A DNA stretch of 64,000 nt from Shinella sp. H4-D48 (GCF_022637395.1 NZ_CP093337.1:3184501-3248500), one strand, 5' to 3'. Shown: positions 24,687 through 34,998, counted from the first letter of the stretch. Program-made: numbers and translations. The notes: generated by a model not told the origin, from the sequence alone.

Positions 24687-25544
24687 ATGAGCACGTCCGA
24701 TCTCGCCACCCTTTCCGCAACCATCGAACGCGCCTTCGAGGAACGCGACGGTGTCAGCACCAGCACGCGCGGCGAAATCCGCGACGCTGTGGAAACAGCG
24801 CTCAACCTGCTCGATGCGGGCAAGGTGCGTGTCGCCGAACGCGGCGCCGACGGCAACTGGACGGTGAACCAGTGGCTCAAGAAAGCCGTGCTGCTCTCCT
24901 TCCGCCTCAACCCGATGGAAATCGTCAAGGGCGGCCCGGGCGATTCGTCCTGGTGGGACAAGGTGCCCTCCAAATTCGACGGCTGGAGCGTCAACGAATT
25001 CGAGAAGGCCGGCTTCCGCGCCGTGCCGAACTGCGTCGTGCGCCGTTCGGCCTATATTGCGCCCAACGCGATCCTGATGCCCTCCTTCGTCAATCTCGGC
25101 GCCTATGTCGGCGAAGGCACGATGGTCGACACTTGGGCGACGGTCGGCTCCTGCGCGCAGATCGGCAAGCATGTGCACCTGTCCGGCGGCGTCGGCATCG
25201 GCGGCGTACTGGAACCGATGCAGGCCGGCCCGACCATCATCGAGGACAATTGCTTCATCGGCGCCCGCTCGGAAGTCGTTGAAGGCTGTATCGTGCGTGA
25301 AGGCTCGGTACTCGGCATGGGCGTCTTCATCGGCAAGTCGACCAAGATCGTTGATCGCGCCACCGGTGAAGTGACCTATGGCGAAGTGCCGCCCTATTCG
25401 GTCGTCGTCGCCGGCTCCATGCCATCCGACAAGACCATGCCGAACGGCCTGCCTGCGCCGAGCCTCTATTGCGCCGTCATCGTCAAGCGCGTGGATGCCC
25501 AGACCCGTTCGAAGACCGGCATCAACGAACTGCTCCGGGATTGA
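24687..25544 (+). CDS. dapD: Tetrahydrodipicolinate N-succinyltransferase (lysine/DAP pathway)
   Basis: 285 aa starting [20 protein letters not shown], preceded by AAGGA. The left-handed beta-helix (hexapeptide repeats) starts around '[37 protein letters not shown]' and continues through '[33 protein letters not shown]'. It transfers succinyl from succinyl-CoA to tetrahydrodipicolinate. It is followed 3 nt later by a DUF805 gene and then dapE, so the succinylase branch is clustered. Confidence 0.97.
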   Translation: MSTSDLATLSATIERAFEERDGVSTSTRGEIRDAVETALNLLDAGKVRVAERGADGNWTVNQWLKKAVLLSFRLNPMEIVKGGPGDSSWWDKVPSKFDGWSVNEFEKAGFRAVPNCVVRRSAYIAPNAILMPSFVNLGAYVGEGTMVDTWATVGSCAQIGKHVHLSGGVGIGGVLEPMQAGPTIIEDNCFIGARSEVVEGCIVREGSVLGMGVFIGKSTKIVDRATGEVTYGEVPPYSVVVAGSMPSDKTMPNGLPAPSLYCAVIVKRVDAQTRSKTGINELLRD

Positions 25545-25547
25545 GCC

Positions 25548-25934
25548 GTGACAGCCGTTGAAGAGCAGAGACCGCGTCTCGCCTGGCTCTTCTTCGGCTG
25601 GTCGGGTCGCCTCAGCCGCGCGCCCCATGCGCTCGGCTGGGCCTTCTGGCTTATGGTGATGTCGGCTGCCTTCACGCGCGTCCTCACCGTGTCCAAGGAT
25701 CATCCGTCCTTCATCCTGTGGGCTCTCGTGTTTATCCTGGCCGCGGTCCTCTCGACCATCTCCTCGCTGATGCTTTCGATCAAGCGATTGCACGACATGA
25801 ACCTGCCGGCCCCGCTCATCCTCTGCCTCTTCGTTCCCGCGCTTTCCTTCTTCGCGCTCTTCGTGTTTCTTACCTGGCCCGGCACCCGCGGGCCGAACGA
25901 ATATGGGAACATCCCTGACCATCCGAAGGACTGA
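25548..25934 (+). CDS. DUF805 small membrane protein between dapD and dapE
   Basis: 128 aa from a GTG at 25548, only 3 nt after the dapD stop. DUF805 pattern: 'FGWSGRLSRAPHALGWAFWL', then helices at about 25-45, 50-75 and 90-115, with the family motif 'SIKRLHDMNLPAPLIL' and the C-terminal 'PGTRGPNEYG'. Function is unknown. Tight linkage suggests co-transcription with dapD but does not prove a role in lysine synthesis. Confidence 0.85.
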   Translation: MTAVEEQRPRLAWLFFGWSGRLSRAPHALGWAFWLMVMSAAFTRVLTVSKDHPSFILWALVFILAAVLSTISSLMLSIKRLHDMNLPAPLILCLFVPALSFFALFVFLTWPGTRGPNEYGNIPDHPKD

Positions 25935-26015
25935 GCAGCACGCGCTCCAGCCACGCGTGACAGCTTGCGAACGATGGGCTACATCTCGATTCCCTCTGTT
26001 TCGTGCCGTGATCGC

Positions 26016-27215
26016 ATGCCCATGACCTCTGTCGACCCGATTGCCAATCTCGCCACCCTGATCCGCTGCCCGTCCGTGACGCCCGCCGAGGGCGGCGCGC
26101 TGACGGCCCTTGCCGCCATGCTGGAGCCGCTCGGTTTCACGGTGGAGCGCATGGTGGCCAGCGAGCCAGGAATGCCCGATATCGAGAACCTCTATGCCCG
26201 CATCGGCACCGGCGGTCCGCACCTGATGTTTGCGGGCCATACCGATGTCGTCCCTGTCGGCGACGAGGCTGCCTGGACGCATGATCCGTTCGGCGCGGAG
26301 ATCGCAGGCGGCGAGATGTTCGGCCGCGGCGCCGTGGACATGAAGGGCGGCATTGCCTGCTTCGTCGCCGCCGTCGCGCGCCATATCGAGAAGCACGGTC
26401 CGCCGAAGGGTTCCGTCTCCTTCCTCATCACCGGCGACGAGGAAGGTCCGGCCGTCAACGGCACGATCAAGCTGCTCGAATGGGCAGCCGCCCGCGGCGA
26501 GCGCTGGGATGCCTGCCTCGTGGGCGAGCCGACCAATCCCGACCAGCTCGGCGACATGATCAAGATCGGCCGGCGCGGCTCCGTCTCCGGCACCGTGACG
26601 GTGCACGGCGTGCAGGGGCATGCCGCCTATCCGCACCTCGCCGACAATGCCGTGCGCGGCATCGTCGCGCTGACGGACGCCCTGATGCATCCGCCCTTCG
26701 ACGCCGGCACGGAGAACTTCCAGCCGTCGAACCTCGAAGTCACGACCATCGACATCGGCAACCGCGCCACCAATGTCGTGCCGGGCAAGGCAACCGCCAG
26801 CTTCAACATCCGCTTCAACGACGTCTGGACGGCCGAGACCGTGATGAATGAGATCGTGCGCCGGCTCGATGCCGCGGCCGCCGATGAGCGGCTGCGTCCC
26901 GGGCGCGACCCCGTGCGCTACGATATCGCCTGGGCCGAACGCCCCAGCCATGTCTTCCTTACGCGCAACAACCAGCTGATCGCCTCGCTATCGGGCGCGG
27001 TAGAAGCGGTAACCGGCCGGGCGCCGAAGCTTTCGACGACCGGCGGCACCTCCGATGCCCGCTTCATCAAGGACTATTGCCCGGTCGTGGAGTTCGGCCT
27101 TGTCGGCCAGACCATGCATATGGTGGACGAACGCGTGGCCGTCGCCGATCTCGAGACGCTGACGGTGATCTACGAGACCTTCATCGAACGTTGGTTCGAC
27201 AATGCCCGGGCTTGA
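26016..27215 (+). CDS. dapE: Succinyl-diaminopimelate desuccinylase
   Basis: 399 aa from the ATG at 26016 (MPMTSVDPIANLATLIRCPSVTPAEGGA); the ATG at 26022 is equally possible. M20 metallopeptidase family: 'HLMFAGHTDVVPVGD' (Zn His and Asp), 'GRGAVDMKGGIACFVAA', 'LITGDEEGPAVNG' (general base Glu and Zn Glu), and the dimerisation domain 'GVQGHAAYPHLADN'. It produces L,L-diaminopimelate and succinate. The stop overlaps the next gene by 14 nt. Confidence 0.96.
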   Translation: MPMTSVDPIANLATLIRCPSVTPAEGGALTALAAMLEPLGFTVERMVASEPGMPDIENLYARIGTGGPHLMFAGHTDVVPVGDEAAWTHDPFGAEIAGGEMFGRGAVDMKGGIACFVAAVARHIEKHGPPKGSVSFLITGDEEGPAVNGTIKLLEWAAARGERWDACLVGEPTNPDQLGDMIKIGRRGSVSGTVTVHGVQGHAAYPHLADNAVRGIVALTDALMHPPFDAGTENFQPSNLEVTTIDIGNRATNVVPGKATASFNIRFNDVWTAETVMNEIVRRLDAAAADERLRPGRDPVRYDIAWAERPSHVFLTRNNQLIASLSGAVEAVTGRAPKLSTTGGTSDARFIKDYCPVVEFGLVGQTMHMVDERVAVADLETLTVIYETFIERWFDNARA

Positions 27216-27798
27216 CGAGGTTCTCCACTATCTTACCGGCGTCGTTCTGCTGCTTCGCCAGAAGCAGGAAGGCTTCGGCTGGCTGGACCTGACGATGCGC
27301 GGCTTCACGCGGTCGTTCTGGGCGATCGTGTGGTGCCTGCCGGCCTTTGCGGTGATCTGGGCGTCGTGGCGGCTCTACTATCTCGCCGCCATGCCCGCCG
27401 ATACGCCCGCCGGTCTCAATTTCCTGGTGAAACTCGCCGTTATCGATGTCGTCGGCTGGATGCTGCCGCTCGTATTGCTGGCAGTGCTTGCCCGCCCGCT
27501 GGGCTATGGCAACTATCTCGCAACGCTGGTGACCGCGAGCAACTGGGTTGCGATCCCCTTTGCCTATGCTGCCGCCGTGCCCTTTGCGCTGACACTCGTG
27601 CTGCCCACCAGCGCGCCGTTTGCCGGCCTGCTTCTCTACGTGGTCTTCGGAGCCAGTGTCGTGCTGCAGTATCGGCTCGTCTGGATGTGCGTCGGCAAGC
27701 AGACGCTTCTGGCAGCGGCCATCACGGCGATCTTCGTGCTGCCGCCGATGATCGTCGGCCAGGAGCTTCAGCGCCTTCTCGGCACGATGCCGGTCTAG
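27202..27798 (+). CDS. Conserved multi-pass membrane protein downstream of dapE
   Basis: 198 aa, overlapping the dapE end by 14 nt. About five hydrophobic helices (residues about 37-60, 72-100, 105-130, 132-155, 170-190). A soluble start 'LHYLTGVVLLLRQKQEGFGWLDLTMRGF' has the look of Yip1-like proteins, but I do not recognise a definite family. The overlap implies translational coupling to dapE. It ends 1 nt before convergent truA. Confidence 0.75.
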   Translation: MPGLDEVLHYLTGVVLLLRQKQEGFGWLDLTMRGFTRSFWAIVWCLPAFAVIWASWRLYYLAAMPADTPAGLNFLVKLAVIDVVGWMLPLVLLAVLARPLGYGNYLATLVTASNWVAIPFAYAAAVPFALTLVLPTSAPFAGLLLYVVFGASVVLQYRLVWMCVGKQTLLAAAITAIFVLPPMIVGQELQRLLGTMPV

Positions 27799-27799
27799 C

Positions 27800-28543
27800 T
27801 CAGTAATCGACGGCCATGAAGTAAAGGCCGTCCGGCGGCGCCACGGGGCCGCAGGCCTTGCGGTCGCGGGACTCCAGCGCCGCACGCACATCATCCGCCG
27901 TCCACTTGCCCTCGCCCGCCAGCTTCAGCGTCCCGGCAAAGGAACGGATCTGGTTGTGCAGGAAGCTTTGCGCGGAGACGCGCATCTCGATGAGATTGCC
28001 GCTGCGCGTTACCTCCAGCCGGTCGATGGTGCGCACCGGGCTGTTTGCCTGGCACTGGGCCGCGCGGAACGTCGTGAAGTCGTGCCTGCCTACGAGCATC
28101 TGGCCAGCCGCATGCATGGCCTCGTGATCGAGGTCTTTGGCGACAAACCAGGCGCGGTTCGCCTCCAGCGCCAGCGGCGCCTTGCGCGAGATGATGCGGT
28201 AGAGATAGTGCCGCTTCTTCGCGGAGAAGCGCGCATCGAAATCGTCGGGCACCTGTGCTGCATCGAGAATCGCGACGCGCTCGCCGGCCATGCCAAGATG
28301 GGCGTTGAGGGCGTTGCGGAGCGTGTGTTCCTTCCAGTCGCGCGTCAGGTCCGCATGGGCGACCTGCCCTGTCGCATGCACGCCCGAATCCGTGCGCCCC
28401 GCACCGCGGATCGAGACGGTCTCGCCGGTCAGCGACAGGATCGCCGCCTCGATGGCGCCTTGCACGGAGGGACCATTGTCCTGCCGCTGCCAGCCCACAT
28501 AGGGCGTGCCATCATATTCGATCACGAGCTTGTAGCGCGGCAT
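27800..28543 (-). CDS. truA: tRNA pseudouridine(38-40) synthase
   Basis: 247 aa. '[17 protein letters not shown]' N-terminus, catalytic Asp in '[17 protein letters not shown]', 'YLYRIISR' and the C-terminal '[20 protein letters not shown]'. It isomerises U38-U40 in the anticodon arm. Its ATG overlaps the fmt stop by 1 nt, giving a def-fmt-truA order common in Rhizobiales. Confidence 0.97.
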   Translation of the reverse strand: MPRYKLVIEYDGTPYVGWQRQDNGPSVQGAIEAAILSLTGETVSIRGAGRTDSGVHATGQVAHADLTRDWKEHTLRNALNAHLGMAGERVAILDAAQVPDDFDARFSAKKRHYLYRIISRKAPLALEANRAWFVAKDLDHEAMHAAGQMLVGRHDFTTFRAAQCQANSPVRTIDRLEVTRSGNLIEMRVSAQSFLHNQIRSFAGTLKLAGEGKWTADDVRAALESRDRKACGPVAPPDGLYFMAVDY

Positions 28544-29484
28544 CAGGCCAGGACCTGACCGGGTGCGACCGGTGTGCCGCGCAGGAAATCGGCCGCATCG
28601 AGCGGCTTGCCGCCGGCCTTCTGCAAGCGCATCAGCCGGACGGCGCCGTTGCCGCAGGCGATGGTCAGCGCATCGTCGAGAACCGTGCCGGCGGGGTGCA
28701 CACTGGTTTCATCCGCAAGCACACTCGCCAGAACCTTCACCCGCTCCGGCTTGCCGGCGATCGGAAGTTCGAACCATGCGCCGGGAAACGGTGACAGGCC
28801 GCGGATATGGTTGTGCACGTCCCAGGCGGGTCGGGAAAAATCGATACGGGTCTCGGCCTTGTCGATCTTGGCGGCGTAGAGCACGCCCTCCTCCGCCTGC
28901 GGCGTCAGCGGCAGATCGCCAGCCTCCAGCTTTCCCATGGCCTCGACCATCAGTGCGCCGCCGGCCTGCATCAACGCATCGTGCAGCTCGCCGGCGGTCA
29001 TGGCCTCGCCGATCGTCACGCGGCCGGTGAGTGCGACAGGGCCGGTATCGAGGCCCTTGTCCATCTTCATGATCATCATGCCGGTCTCGGCGTCGCCCGC
29101 CATGATCGCCCGCTGGATGGGGGCTGCCCCCCGCCAGCGCGGCAGAAGAGAGGCATGGCCGTTGTAGCAGCCAAGGCGTGTGCCGGTGAGAATCGCTTCC
29201 GGCAGAAGCAGGCCGTAGGCTACGACGACGGCGACATCCGCCTTCAGGGCGCGGAACGCCTCGCGCTCAGATTCCTCACGGAAGTTGACGGGTGTGTGGA
29301 CGGGAATGCCGAGCCGCTCGGCCGCCTGGTGCACGGGGGATTTGACCAGCTCCAGGCCGCGGCGGCCGGCCGGGCGGGGTGGCTGCGAATAGACGGCGAC
29401 GATTTCGTGGCCCGCCTCGGCCAGTGCCGTCAAGGTCGGGACGGAGAAGTCCGGCGTGCCCATGAAGATAATGCGAAGGGCCAT
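28543..29484 (-). CDS. fmt: Methionyl-tRNA formyltransferase
   Basis: 313 aa. '[19 protein letters not shown]' nucleotide-like fold start, and the formyl-THF transferase motif '[19 protein letters not shown]' with catalytic Asn and His. '[12 protein letters not shown]' supplies the catalytic Asp. The C-terminal OB-like domain starts near residue 205. It formylates initiator Met-tRNA; the partner deformylase gene lies 89 nt upstream on the same strand. Confidence 0.97.
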   Translation of the reverse strand: MALRIIFMGTPDFSVPTLTALAEAGHEIVAVYSQPPRPAGRRGLELVKSPVHQAAERLGIPVHTPVNFREESEREAFRALKADVAVVVAYGLLLPEAILTGTRLGCYNGHASLLPRWRGAAPIQRAIMAGDAETGMMIMKMDKGLDTGPVALTGRVTIGEAMTAGELHDALMQAGGALMVEAMGKLEAGDLPLTPQAEEGVLYAAKIDKAETRIDFSRPAWDVHNHIRGLSPFPGAWFELPIAGKPERVKVLASVLADETSVHPAGTVLDDALTIACGNGAVRLMRLQKAGGKPLDAADFLRGTPVAPGQVLA

Positions 29485-29573
29485 CGGTCAGCCTCCGTGA
29501 AAGCGGTTGCGGTGAAACCGCAAGGCGGTCTCGCGTCCGCAACCGCGTGAAAACGAAGCCGCAGCAATCGCGC

Positions 29574-30098
29574 TCAGAGCGCCTTGCTGCCGCGCAGCTT
29601 GGCGGCCTTGGTGAATTTGCGGATCACCATTTCACGCTTCAGCTTGGAAATATGGTCGATGAACAGCACTCCGTTCAGATGATCGATCTCGTGCTGGAGG
29701 CAGGTGGCCAGCAGGCCGTCGGCCTCCGTCAGCTTCTCCTTGCCATCGCGGTCGAGATGCTTGACCTTGATCGCCGCCGGACGCTCGACTTCCGCGTAGT
29801 AGTCCGGGATAGAAAGGCAGCCTTCCTCGTAAACCGAGCGCGCATCCGTGGCGGAGACGATTTCCGGGTTGATGAAGACAAGCGGCTGCTTCTCATCGCC
29901 ATCCTTCGACACGTCGAGCACGAGCATACGGCGCGCAACGCCGATCTGGATGGCGGCAAGGCCGATGCCCGGCGCGTCGTACATGGTTTCCAGCATGTCG
30001 TCGGCGAGCTTCTTGACCTCGCCATCCACGGTCTCGATGGGCTGCGAGACCTGGCGAAGGATCGGATCGGGAAGGATAATCAGCGGCTTGATGGTCAT
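29574..30098 (-). CDS. def: Peptide deformylase
   Basis: 174 aa. All three motifs are intact: '[10 protein letters not shown]' (GxGxAAxQ), 'EEGCLSIP' (metal Cys) and 'QHEIDHLNG' (HExxH metal site). It removes the N-formyl group from nascent proteins. First gene of the def-fmt-truA unit; divergent from rmuC with 111 nt between starts. Confidence 0.97.
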   Translation of the reverse strand: MTIKPLIILPDPILRQVSQPIETVDGEVKKLADDMLETMYDAPGIGLAAIQIGVARRMLVLDVSKDGDEKQPLVFINPEIVSATDARSVYEEGCLSIPDYYAEVERPAAIKVKHLDRDGKEKLTEADGLLATCLQHEIDHLNGVLFIDHISKLKREMVIRKFTKAAKLRGSKAL

Positions 30099-30209
30099 GC
30101 GCCTCCTTAACCTGCTTTTTTCGGGCTTTCAATCGGCTTGCGCGGCCGGAAAATGGCTTTGTTCACGGTATGATCTGGTTTTTGCCATCATCCATGGTAT
30201 GGTCGCGCC

Positions 30210-31403
30210 ATGATCGATCCTGCCCTTGATACGCTTCTCACCTCCACACTCGACCGGCTCGGCGGAACCGGGCCCGCGCTGGCCCTGCTGCTCGCCGCGC
30301 TGATCCTGATTTTCGGCCTGCTTTCGGCCCGCCGGAGCCAGGCGCGCCAGCGCGAGGCGGCAAGCATTGCGGAGCTGCGCTTCGCCGAACTCCTGAAGGC
30401 GCAGACGGAGATGCAGGGGCGTGTGGCGGCGATGGCCGAAGTCTTCGGCGCGAAGCAATCCGAGACGAACCAGGCCATCAACACGCGGCTCGACGGGCTG
30501 ACGCAACGGCTCGGTCAGTCGATCTCCGAACAGACGCGGGCGACACACGAGAACCTGCGCCGCCTCCAGGAGCGGCTTGCGGTTATCGACAACGCCCAGA
30601 CCAACATCCAGTCGCTTGCCAAGGATGTGGTGGGGCTTCAGGCCATTCTGTCCAACAAGCAGACGCGCGGCGCCTTCGGCCAGTCGCGCATGGAGACCAT
30701 CATTGCCGATGCGCTGCCGTCCGGCGCCTATCAATTCCAGGCACAGCTTGGCAGCGGGGTGCGTCCGGACTGCACGATCCGCATGCCGAACGGTCAGCCG
30801 CCGCTTGTCGTGGATGCGAAGTTCCCGCTGGAGGCCTGGAACGCCATGTCGGACGCGCGCTCGCCGGAAGCCGCGAAGGTCGCTGCCCAGCAATTCCGCC
30901 GCGACATGGAAATCCATATCCGCGATATCTCCGAAAAGTACCTGATTGCCGGCGAGACGCAGGACACGGCCTTCCTGTTCGTGCCGTCCGAATCGATCTT
31001 CGCCAGCATCCACGAGAATTTCGAGGCCGTCGTGCAGCGGGCGCACCGCGCACGCATTGTGATCGTCTCGCCATCACTACTGATGCTGTCGGTGCAGGTG
31101 CTGCAGGCCCTTCTGAAAGACCAGCGCATGCGCGAGCAGGCCCATGTCATCCAGGGCGAGGTTGGGCGTCTCATGGACGATTTGACGCGGCTCGACGACC
31201 GGGTGCGCAAGCTGCACGGTCATTTCACCTCCGCCCAGAAGGATGTGGACCTGATTTTGACGTCGACTGAGAAGCTTACACGGCGCGGCGCGCGGATCGG
31301 CGAGCTGGAATTCGAAACTGTCACCGCACTTTCGGAGAGCGCTGATACGGTTGCAGAAGGCCGAACGGCGCCGCCGCGGCTGAGGGTGGTTGACGAGGAC
31401 TGA
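30210..31403 (+). CDS. rmuC: DNA recombination protein RmuC
   Basis: 397 aa. One N-terminal membrane helix (about residues 18-38), a coiled-coil region (about 40-130; 'RLQERLAVIDNAQTNIQSLAKDVVGLQ'), then the RmuC nuclease-like domain with 'RGAFGQSRMETIIADALP', 'DCTIRMPNG', 'LVVDAKFPLEAW' and 'ETQDTAFLFVPSE'. The D-x-K in VDAKFP is the PD-(D/E)xK-like core. RmuC limits inversions at short repeats; its mechanism is still not well defined. Confidence 0.95.
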   Translation: MIDPALDTLLTSTLDRLGGTGPALALLLAALILIFGLLSARRSQARQREAASIAELRFAELLKAQTEMQGRVAAMAEVFGAKQSETNQAINTRLDGLTQRLGQSISEQTRATHENLRRLQERLAVIDNAQTNIQSLAKDVVGLQAILSNKQTRGAFGQSRMETIIADALPSGAYQFQAQLGSGVRPDCTIRMPNGQPPLVVDAKFPLEAWNAMSDARSPEAAKVAAQQFRRDMEIHIRDISEKYLIAGETQDTAFLFVPSESIFASIHENFEAVVQRAHRARIVIVSPSLLMLSVQVLQALLKDQRMREQAHVIQGEVGRLMDDLTRLDDRVRKLHGHFTSAQKDVDLILTSTEKLTRRGARIGELEFETVTALSESADTVAEGRTAPPRLRVVDED

Positions 31404-31447
31404 CTGCCTCAGGCAGTGTCCGGCGGAAACGACAAAGGGCTATTTTC

Positions 31448-32347
31448 ATGATCACCGTCTTCGGCTCCATCAACATGGACCTCATCGCCACGCCGGAACG
31501 CCTGCCGAGACCTGGCGAAACGGTGATGGGCACCAGCTTCACCACCGCTGCCGGCGGCAAGGGGGCCAACCAGGCGCTCGCCGCACGCCGTGCCGGGGCC
31601 ATGGTGCGCATGGCCGGCGCCGTGGGCGACGACCGCCTGGGCAGCCAGGCGCTGGCGCTTCTGGCGGATGCTGCCGTGGACCTCAACGCGGTACGCTATC
31701 CCGCCGAGGCGACGGGCACCGCCCACATCCTCGTCGCGCCCGACGGCGAGAACATGATCGTCGTCGTTCCCGGCGCCAACGGCACTGTCAGTGACGAGGA
31801 CGCCAGGCGCGCCGTCACCGCCATGTCGCGTGGCGATTACCTGATGCTGCAATTCGAAATCCCGACCACAGCGATCGAGGCCGCGCTGGCCGCCGCCAGG
31901 CAGAAGGGTGTCGTCTCGATCATCAACATCGCGCCGTTCAATGCCGAAGCCAAGAGGCTCGGCGGTACGGCCGACATCCTTGTCGCCAACGAAACCGAAT
32001 TCGATCTCTTTGCCGGCAAGGGCGAACTCTCCGGTGAGGAGCGCGAAGCGGTCATGCGTCGCATCCACGGCGAGAACGGCCAGACCATCATCGTCACACT
32101 CGGCGCCGATGGTGTCGTCGCCATCCGCAAGAACGAGATCTACCGGGCCGCCGGCCTCAAGATCGAGCCGGTCGATACGGTGGGCGCGGGCGACACGTTC
32201 TGCGGCTACCTTGCCGCCTCGCTCGATGCCGGACTCGCTTTCAAGGACGCGTTGCGTCGCGCAGCCGTCGCAGGGTCACTCGCCTGCCTGAAGCCCGGCG
32301 CCCAACCTTCCATTCCCTTCGCAAACGCCGTCGACGCGGAGGTCTGA
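31448..32347 (+). CDS. rbsK: Ribokinase-family (PfkB) sugar kinase
   Basis: 299 aa. PfkB signatures are 'FGSINMDLIATPERLPRPGET', 'TAAGGKGANQALAARRAG' (motif 1) and 'PVDTVGAGDTFCGYLAASL' (motif 2 with catalytic Asp and anion hole). The overall pattern is closest to ribokinase, which phosphorylates D-ribose at O5. There is no ribose transporter beside it. The nucleoside hydrolase 3 kb downstream releases ribose and would be a logical partner. Confidence 0.88.
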   Translation: MITVFGSINMDLIATPERLPRPGETVMGTSFTTAAGGKGANQALAARRAGAMVRMAGAVGDDRLGSQALALLADAAVDLNAVRYPAEATGTAHILVAPDGENMIVVVPGANGTVSDEDARRAVTAMSRGDYLMLQFEIPTTAIEAALAAARQKGVVSIINIAPFNAEAKRLGGTADILVANETEFDLFAGKGELSGEEREAVMRRIHGENGQTIIVTLGADGVVAIRKNEIYRAAGLKIEPVDTVGAGDTFCGYLAASLDAGLAFKDALRRAAVAGSLACLKPGAQPSIPFANAVDAEV

Positions 32348-32361
32348 CGCCATCGCCCAAC

Positions 32362-32391
32362 CCCCGTTGCGGGCAGGATTTCGCAACGGGG
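32362..32391. terminator. Stem-loop after the ribokinase gene
   Basis: CCCCGTTGCG and CGCAACGGGG form a perfect 10-bp stem with a 10-nt loop, 14 nt after the stop codon. There is no clear T-run. The rest of the 294-nt gap up to the chemoreceptor gene is AT-rich near 32460-32490 and contains an imperfect inverted repeat AATATTCT/AGAGTATT (32472-32489), probably in the receptor promoter. Confidence 0.55.
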
Positions 32392-32641
32392 ACACCGGAT
32401 GTCGTTTTGCCCGCAACGCCCGGTAATTCAGCGATCCTGCTGACAATGAGGATCGAAATTTGGCTCTTTATTAATATTCTACAGAGTATTGAAATCCTCA
32501 CGCCCCCGGCCTCGCGAAACGCGATCCGGGTGGTCCAGGACGCAGGTCGCGCGCCTCGCACTCCATGATGGAGCTCATCCCGACAATCGAACGTGCTTTT
32601 CCGCGACACCCGTCGCGGACGCTTCCTATCGTGAGGATTTC

Positions 32642-34978
32642 ATGTTCAAGCTTCAGGCCAAGTCGCTTGCGACGAAGCTCATCGCAGTGACCGGCGGCAT
32701 CATCGCCCTGGTGCTGCTCGCCTCCAACACCGTGCTCATCCAGCAGAGCCAAGATCGCGTCGCCGGCCTCGTCTACTCCGAGGCGAATACGGAAGCGAAA
32801 GCCATCGCGTCGGACATCGCGACCGATATCGGGCAGCTTGCAAGCGCCGCGCGCTCGATGGCCGGCGTGATCGAGCAGGGCCACACCAACGGTCACTTCG
32901 ACCGCAAGGAAGTGGTTGATATCATCAAGGCCAATGCGGAGAAGAACGACTTCGCGCTCGGCAGCTGGTTTGCGGAAGAGCCCAATGCCTTCGACGGCAA
33001 GTCGCGCGAGATGAGCGAATCTCTGGAAACCGGCACGTTCAAAGATGGTTCGTTCAACCCTTACTGGACGAAACGCAAGGACGGCTCCATCGGGCTTTCC
33101 ACCTTCGAATCCGACTACAAGGCCGAATGGTATTCGTTGGCGGCGAATTCGGGCAAGGGCGCGATGACCCAGCCCTACAAGGAAAGCTCGACCGGCGAAG
33201 GCTTCACCATGGCCTCCATCGCCTTTCCCGTCGTCTCCGGTGGCAAGCGTATCGGCGTCACCGGCGTCGACGTCTCCCTGAAGACCCTGTCCGACAAGCT
33301 GAGCAAGCTGACGCCGTTCGGCCAAGGGCGTGTGCTGCTGCTGTCGCAGACCGGCAACTGGCTCGTCGCGCCGAACGCCGACCTCGTCATGAAACCCTAT
33401 GAAGGCATCGGCGAAGATATCGTCAAGTCCGCGCTCTCCACGGGCAAGCCGGGCCTTGTCGAGAACATGACCTTCGACGAACTCGCGGCCTTCGACCGCG
33501 TCGTCTACCCCTTCGCGCTGCCGGACATCAACACCTCCTGGATCGTGCTCGTCGATGTTCCGCGCGCAGCGATCAATGCGCCGGTGCAGGATCAGACCTT
33601 CATGATGATCATCGGTGGTCTCATCGTTCTGGCTGCCGTGCTGACCGGGCTCTATCTTGCGGTGCGCGCGTTCGTGCAGAAGCCGCTCGCCGGCCTCGTC
33701 CGCGACGTCGATGCCCTGAGCGGCGGCACCTATACGCAGCCGGTCGCCGGGCAGGACCGGTCCGATGAAACCGGCGCCGTCGCCAAGGCGCTGGAAGGGT
33801 TCCGCCACCAACTCGCCAACACACGCACGCTCGAAGCCGAAGCCAGCCGCCAGCGCGAGCTGACGGAAACCGAACGCAACCGTTCGGAAACCGAGCGCGC
33901 GGAATCGAGCGCCTTGCAGCGCGACATCGTCGCGCGTCTCGGCGACGGCCTCGCCCAGCTCTCGGAAGGCAACCTGGCGTTCCGTCTCTCCGGCGATTTC
34001 CCGGGCGAGTACGGCAAGCTGAAGACCGACTTCAACTCCGCCATTGCCAGCCTTGAAGAGACAATCCAGACGGTCAACGCCTCCGTCGGCAATATCGGTG
34101 GCGGTACGAGCGAGATCTCCAAGGGTGCGGCCGACCTGTCGCACCGTACCGAGCAACAGGCCGCAAGCCTCGAGGAGACCGCGGCCGCTCTCGACGAGCT
34201 GACGTCACAGGTCAACTCCAGCGCGGAGAATGCCCGCATCGCGGCCAAGTCCGTCGAAACCGCGAACCAGGACGCCAGCCGGTCAGGCGAAGTCGTGCAG
34301 AAGGCGATCGACGCGATGCATGGCATCGAGAGTTCGTCTCGAGAAATCTCCAACATCATCGGCGTCATCGACGACATCGCCTTCCAGACAAATTTGCTGG
34401 CGCTCAATGCCGGCGTGGAAGCGGCGCGCGCCGGTGAAGCCGGCAAGGGCTTTGCGGTCGTGGCGCAGGAAGTGCGCGAACTCGCCCAACGCTCGGCCAA
34501 TGCCGCCAAGGAGATCAAGACGCTGATCAACACGTCGGAGTCCCAGGTGCGCGACGGCGTCAGCCTCGTCGGCCGTGCGGGCGACGCGCTGGAAAACATC
34601 GCCCACCAGGTGAACCAGATCAACGACCTCATCCGCCAGATTTCCTCTTCCGCGTCCGAACAGGCCGTGGGGCTCAAGGAAATCAACTCCGCCGTCAACC
34701 AGATGGACCAGGTTACGCAGCAGAACGCCGCGATGGTGGAGGAAACCACGGCTGCCAGCATGGCGCTGAACGACGAAGCCCAGACGCTGAAGTCGCTTGT
34801 CGCCCGCTTCCGCTCCGGCTCGATGGCAGCGGCAGGCATGCAGCCGGTACAGCAGGCCTCCCGCCCGCAGGTCCAGCCGCAGCGCGCGTCCTACCAGCCG
34901 GCCCGCGCGGCGAACCGTACGGTCCCGCAGGTTGCGGGCAACACGGCGCTGGCCCACGATGATTGGGAAGAGTTCTGA
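32642..34978 (+). CDS. Methyl-accepting chemotaxis protein with double-Cache sensor, WEEF C-terminus
   Basis: 778 aa from the ATG at 32642, preceded by GAGGATTTC. TM1 at about residues 12-34. A large periplasmic region (35-318) of dCache_1 type includes 'FESDYKAEWYSLAANSGKGAMTQPY', 'ASIAFPVV' and 'IGVTGVDVSLKTLSDKL'. TM2 is at about 319-342, then HAMP and the signalling domain, whose tip '[31 protein letters not shown]' is nearly identical to the other receptor. C-terminus HDDWEEF (CheR/CheB tether). In the dCache amino-acid motif the usual R-x-W-Y reads A-E-W-Y, so a standard amino-acid ligand is doubtful. The architecture resembles S. meliloti McpU. Confidence 0.95.
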   Translation: MFKLQAKSLATKLIAVTGGIIALVLLASNTVLIQQSQDRVAGLVYSEANTEAKAIASDIATDIGQLASAARSMAGVIEQGHTNGHFDRKEVVDIIKANAEKNDFALGSWFAEEPNAFDGKSREMSESLETGTFKDGSFNPYWTKRKDGSIGLSTFESDYKAEWYSLAANSGKGAMTQPYKESSTGEGFTMASIAFPVVSGGKRIGVTGVDVSLKTLSDKLSKLTPFGQGRVLLLSQTGNWLVAPNADLVMKPYEGIGEDIVKSALSTGKPGLVENMTFDELAAFDRVVYPFALPDINTSWIVLVDVPRAAINAPVQDQTFMMIIGGLIVLAAVLTGLYLAVRAFVQKPLAGLVRDVDALSGGTYTQPVAGQDRSDETGAVAKALEGFRHQLANTRTLEAEASRQRELTETERNRSETERAESSALQRDIVARLGDGLAQLSEGNLAFRLSGDFPGEYGKLKTDFNSAIASLEETIQTVNASVGNIGGGTSEISKGAADLSHRTEQQAASLEETAAALDELTSQVNSSAENARIAAKSVETANQDASRSGEVVQKAIDAMHGIESSSREISNIIGVIDDIAFQTNLLALNAGVEAARAGEAGKGFAVVAQEVRELAQRSANAAKEIKTLINTSESQVRDGVSLVGRAGDALENIAHQVNQINDLIRQISSSASEQAVGLKEINSAVNQMDQVTQQNAAMVEETTAASMALNDEAQTLKSLVARFRSGSMAAAGMQPVQQASRPQVQPQRASYQPARAANRTVPQVAGNTALAHDDWEEF

Positions 34979-34998
34979 GCCGACCCTTCGATCCAGGC

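Noticed and set aside
24126-26951. 941-codon reverse ORF spanning dapD and dapE
   Set aside because: It is the high-GC antisense shadow of dapD, the DUF805 gene and dapE, all of which have strong family motifs. The translation is rich in His/Arg/Gly and has no domain.
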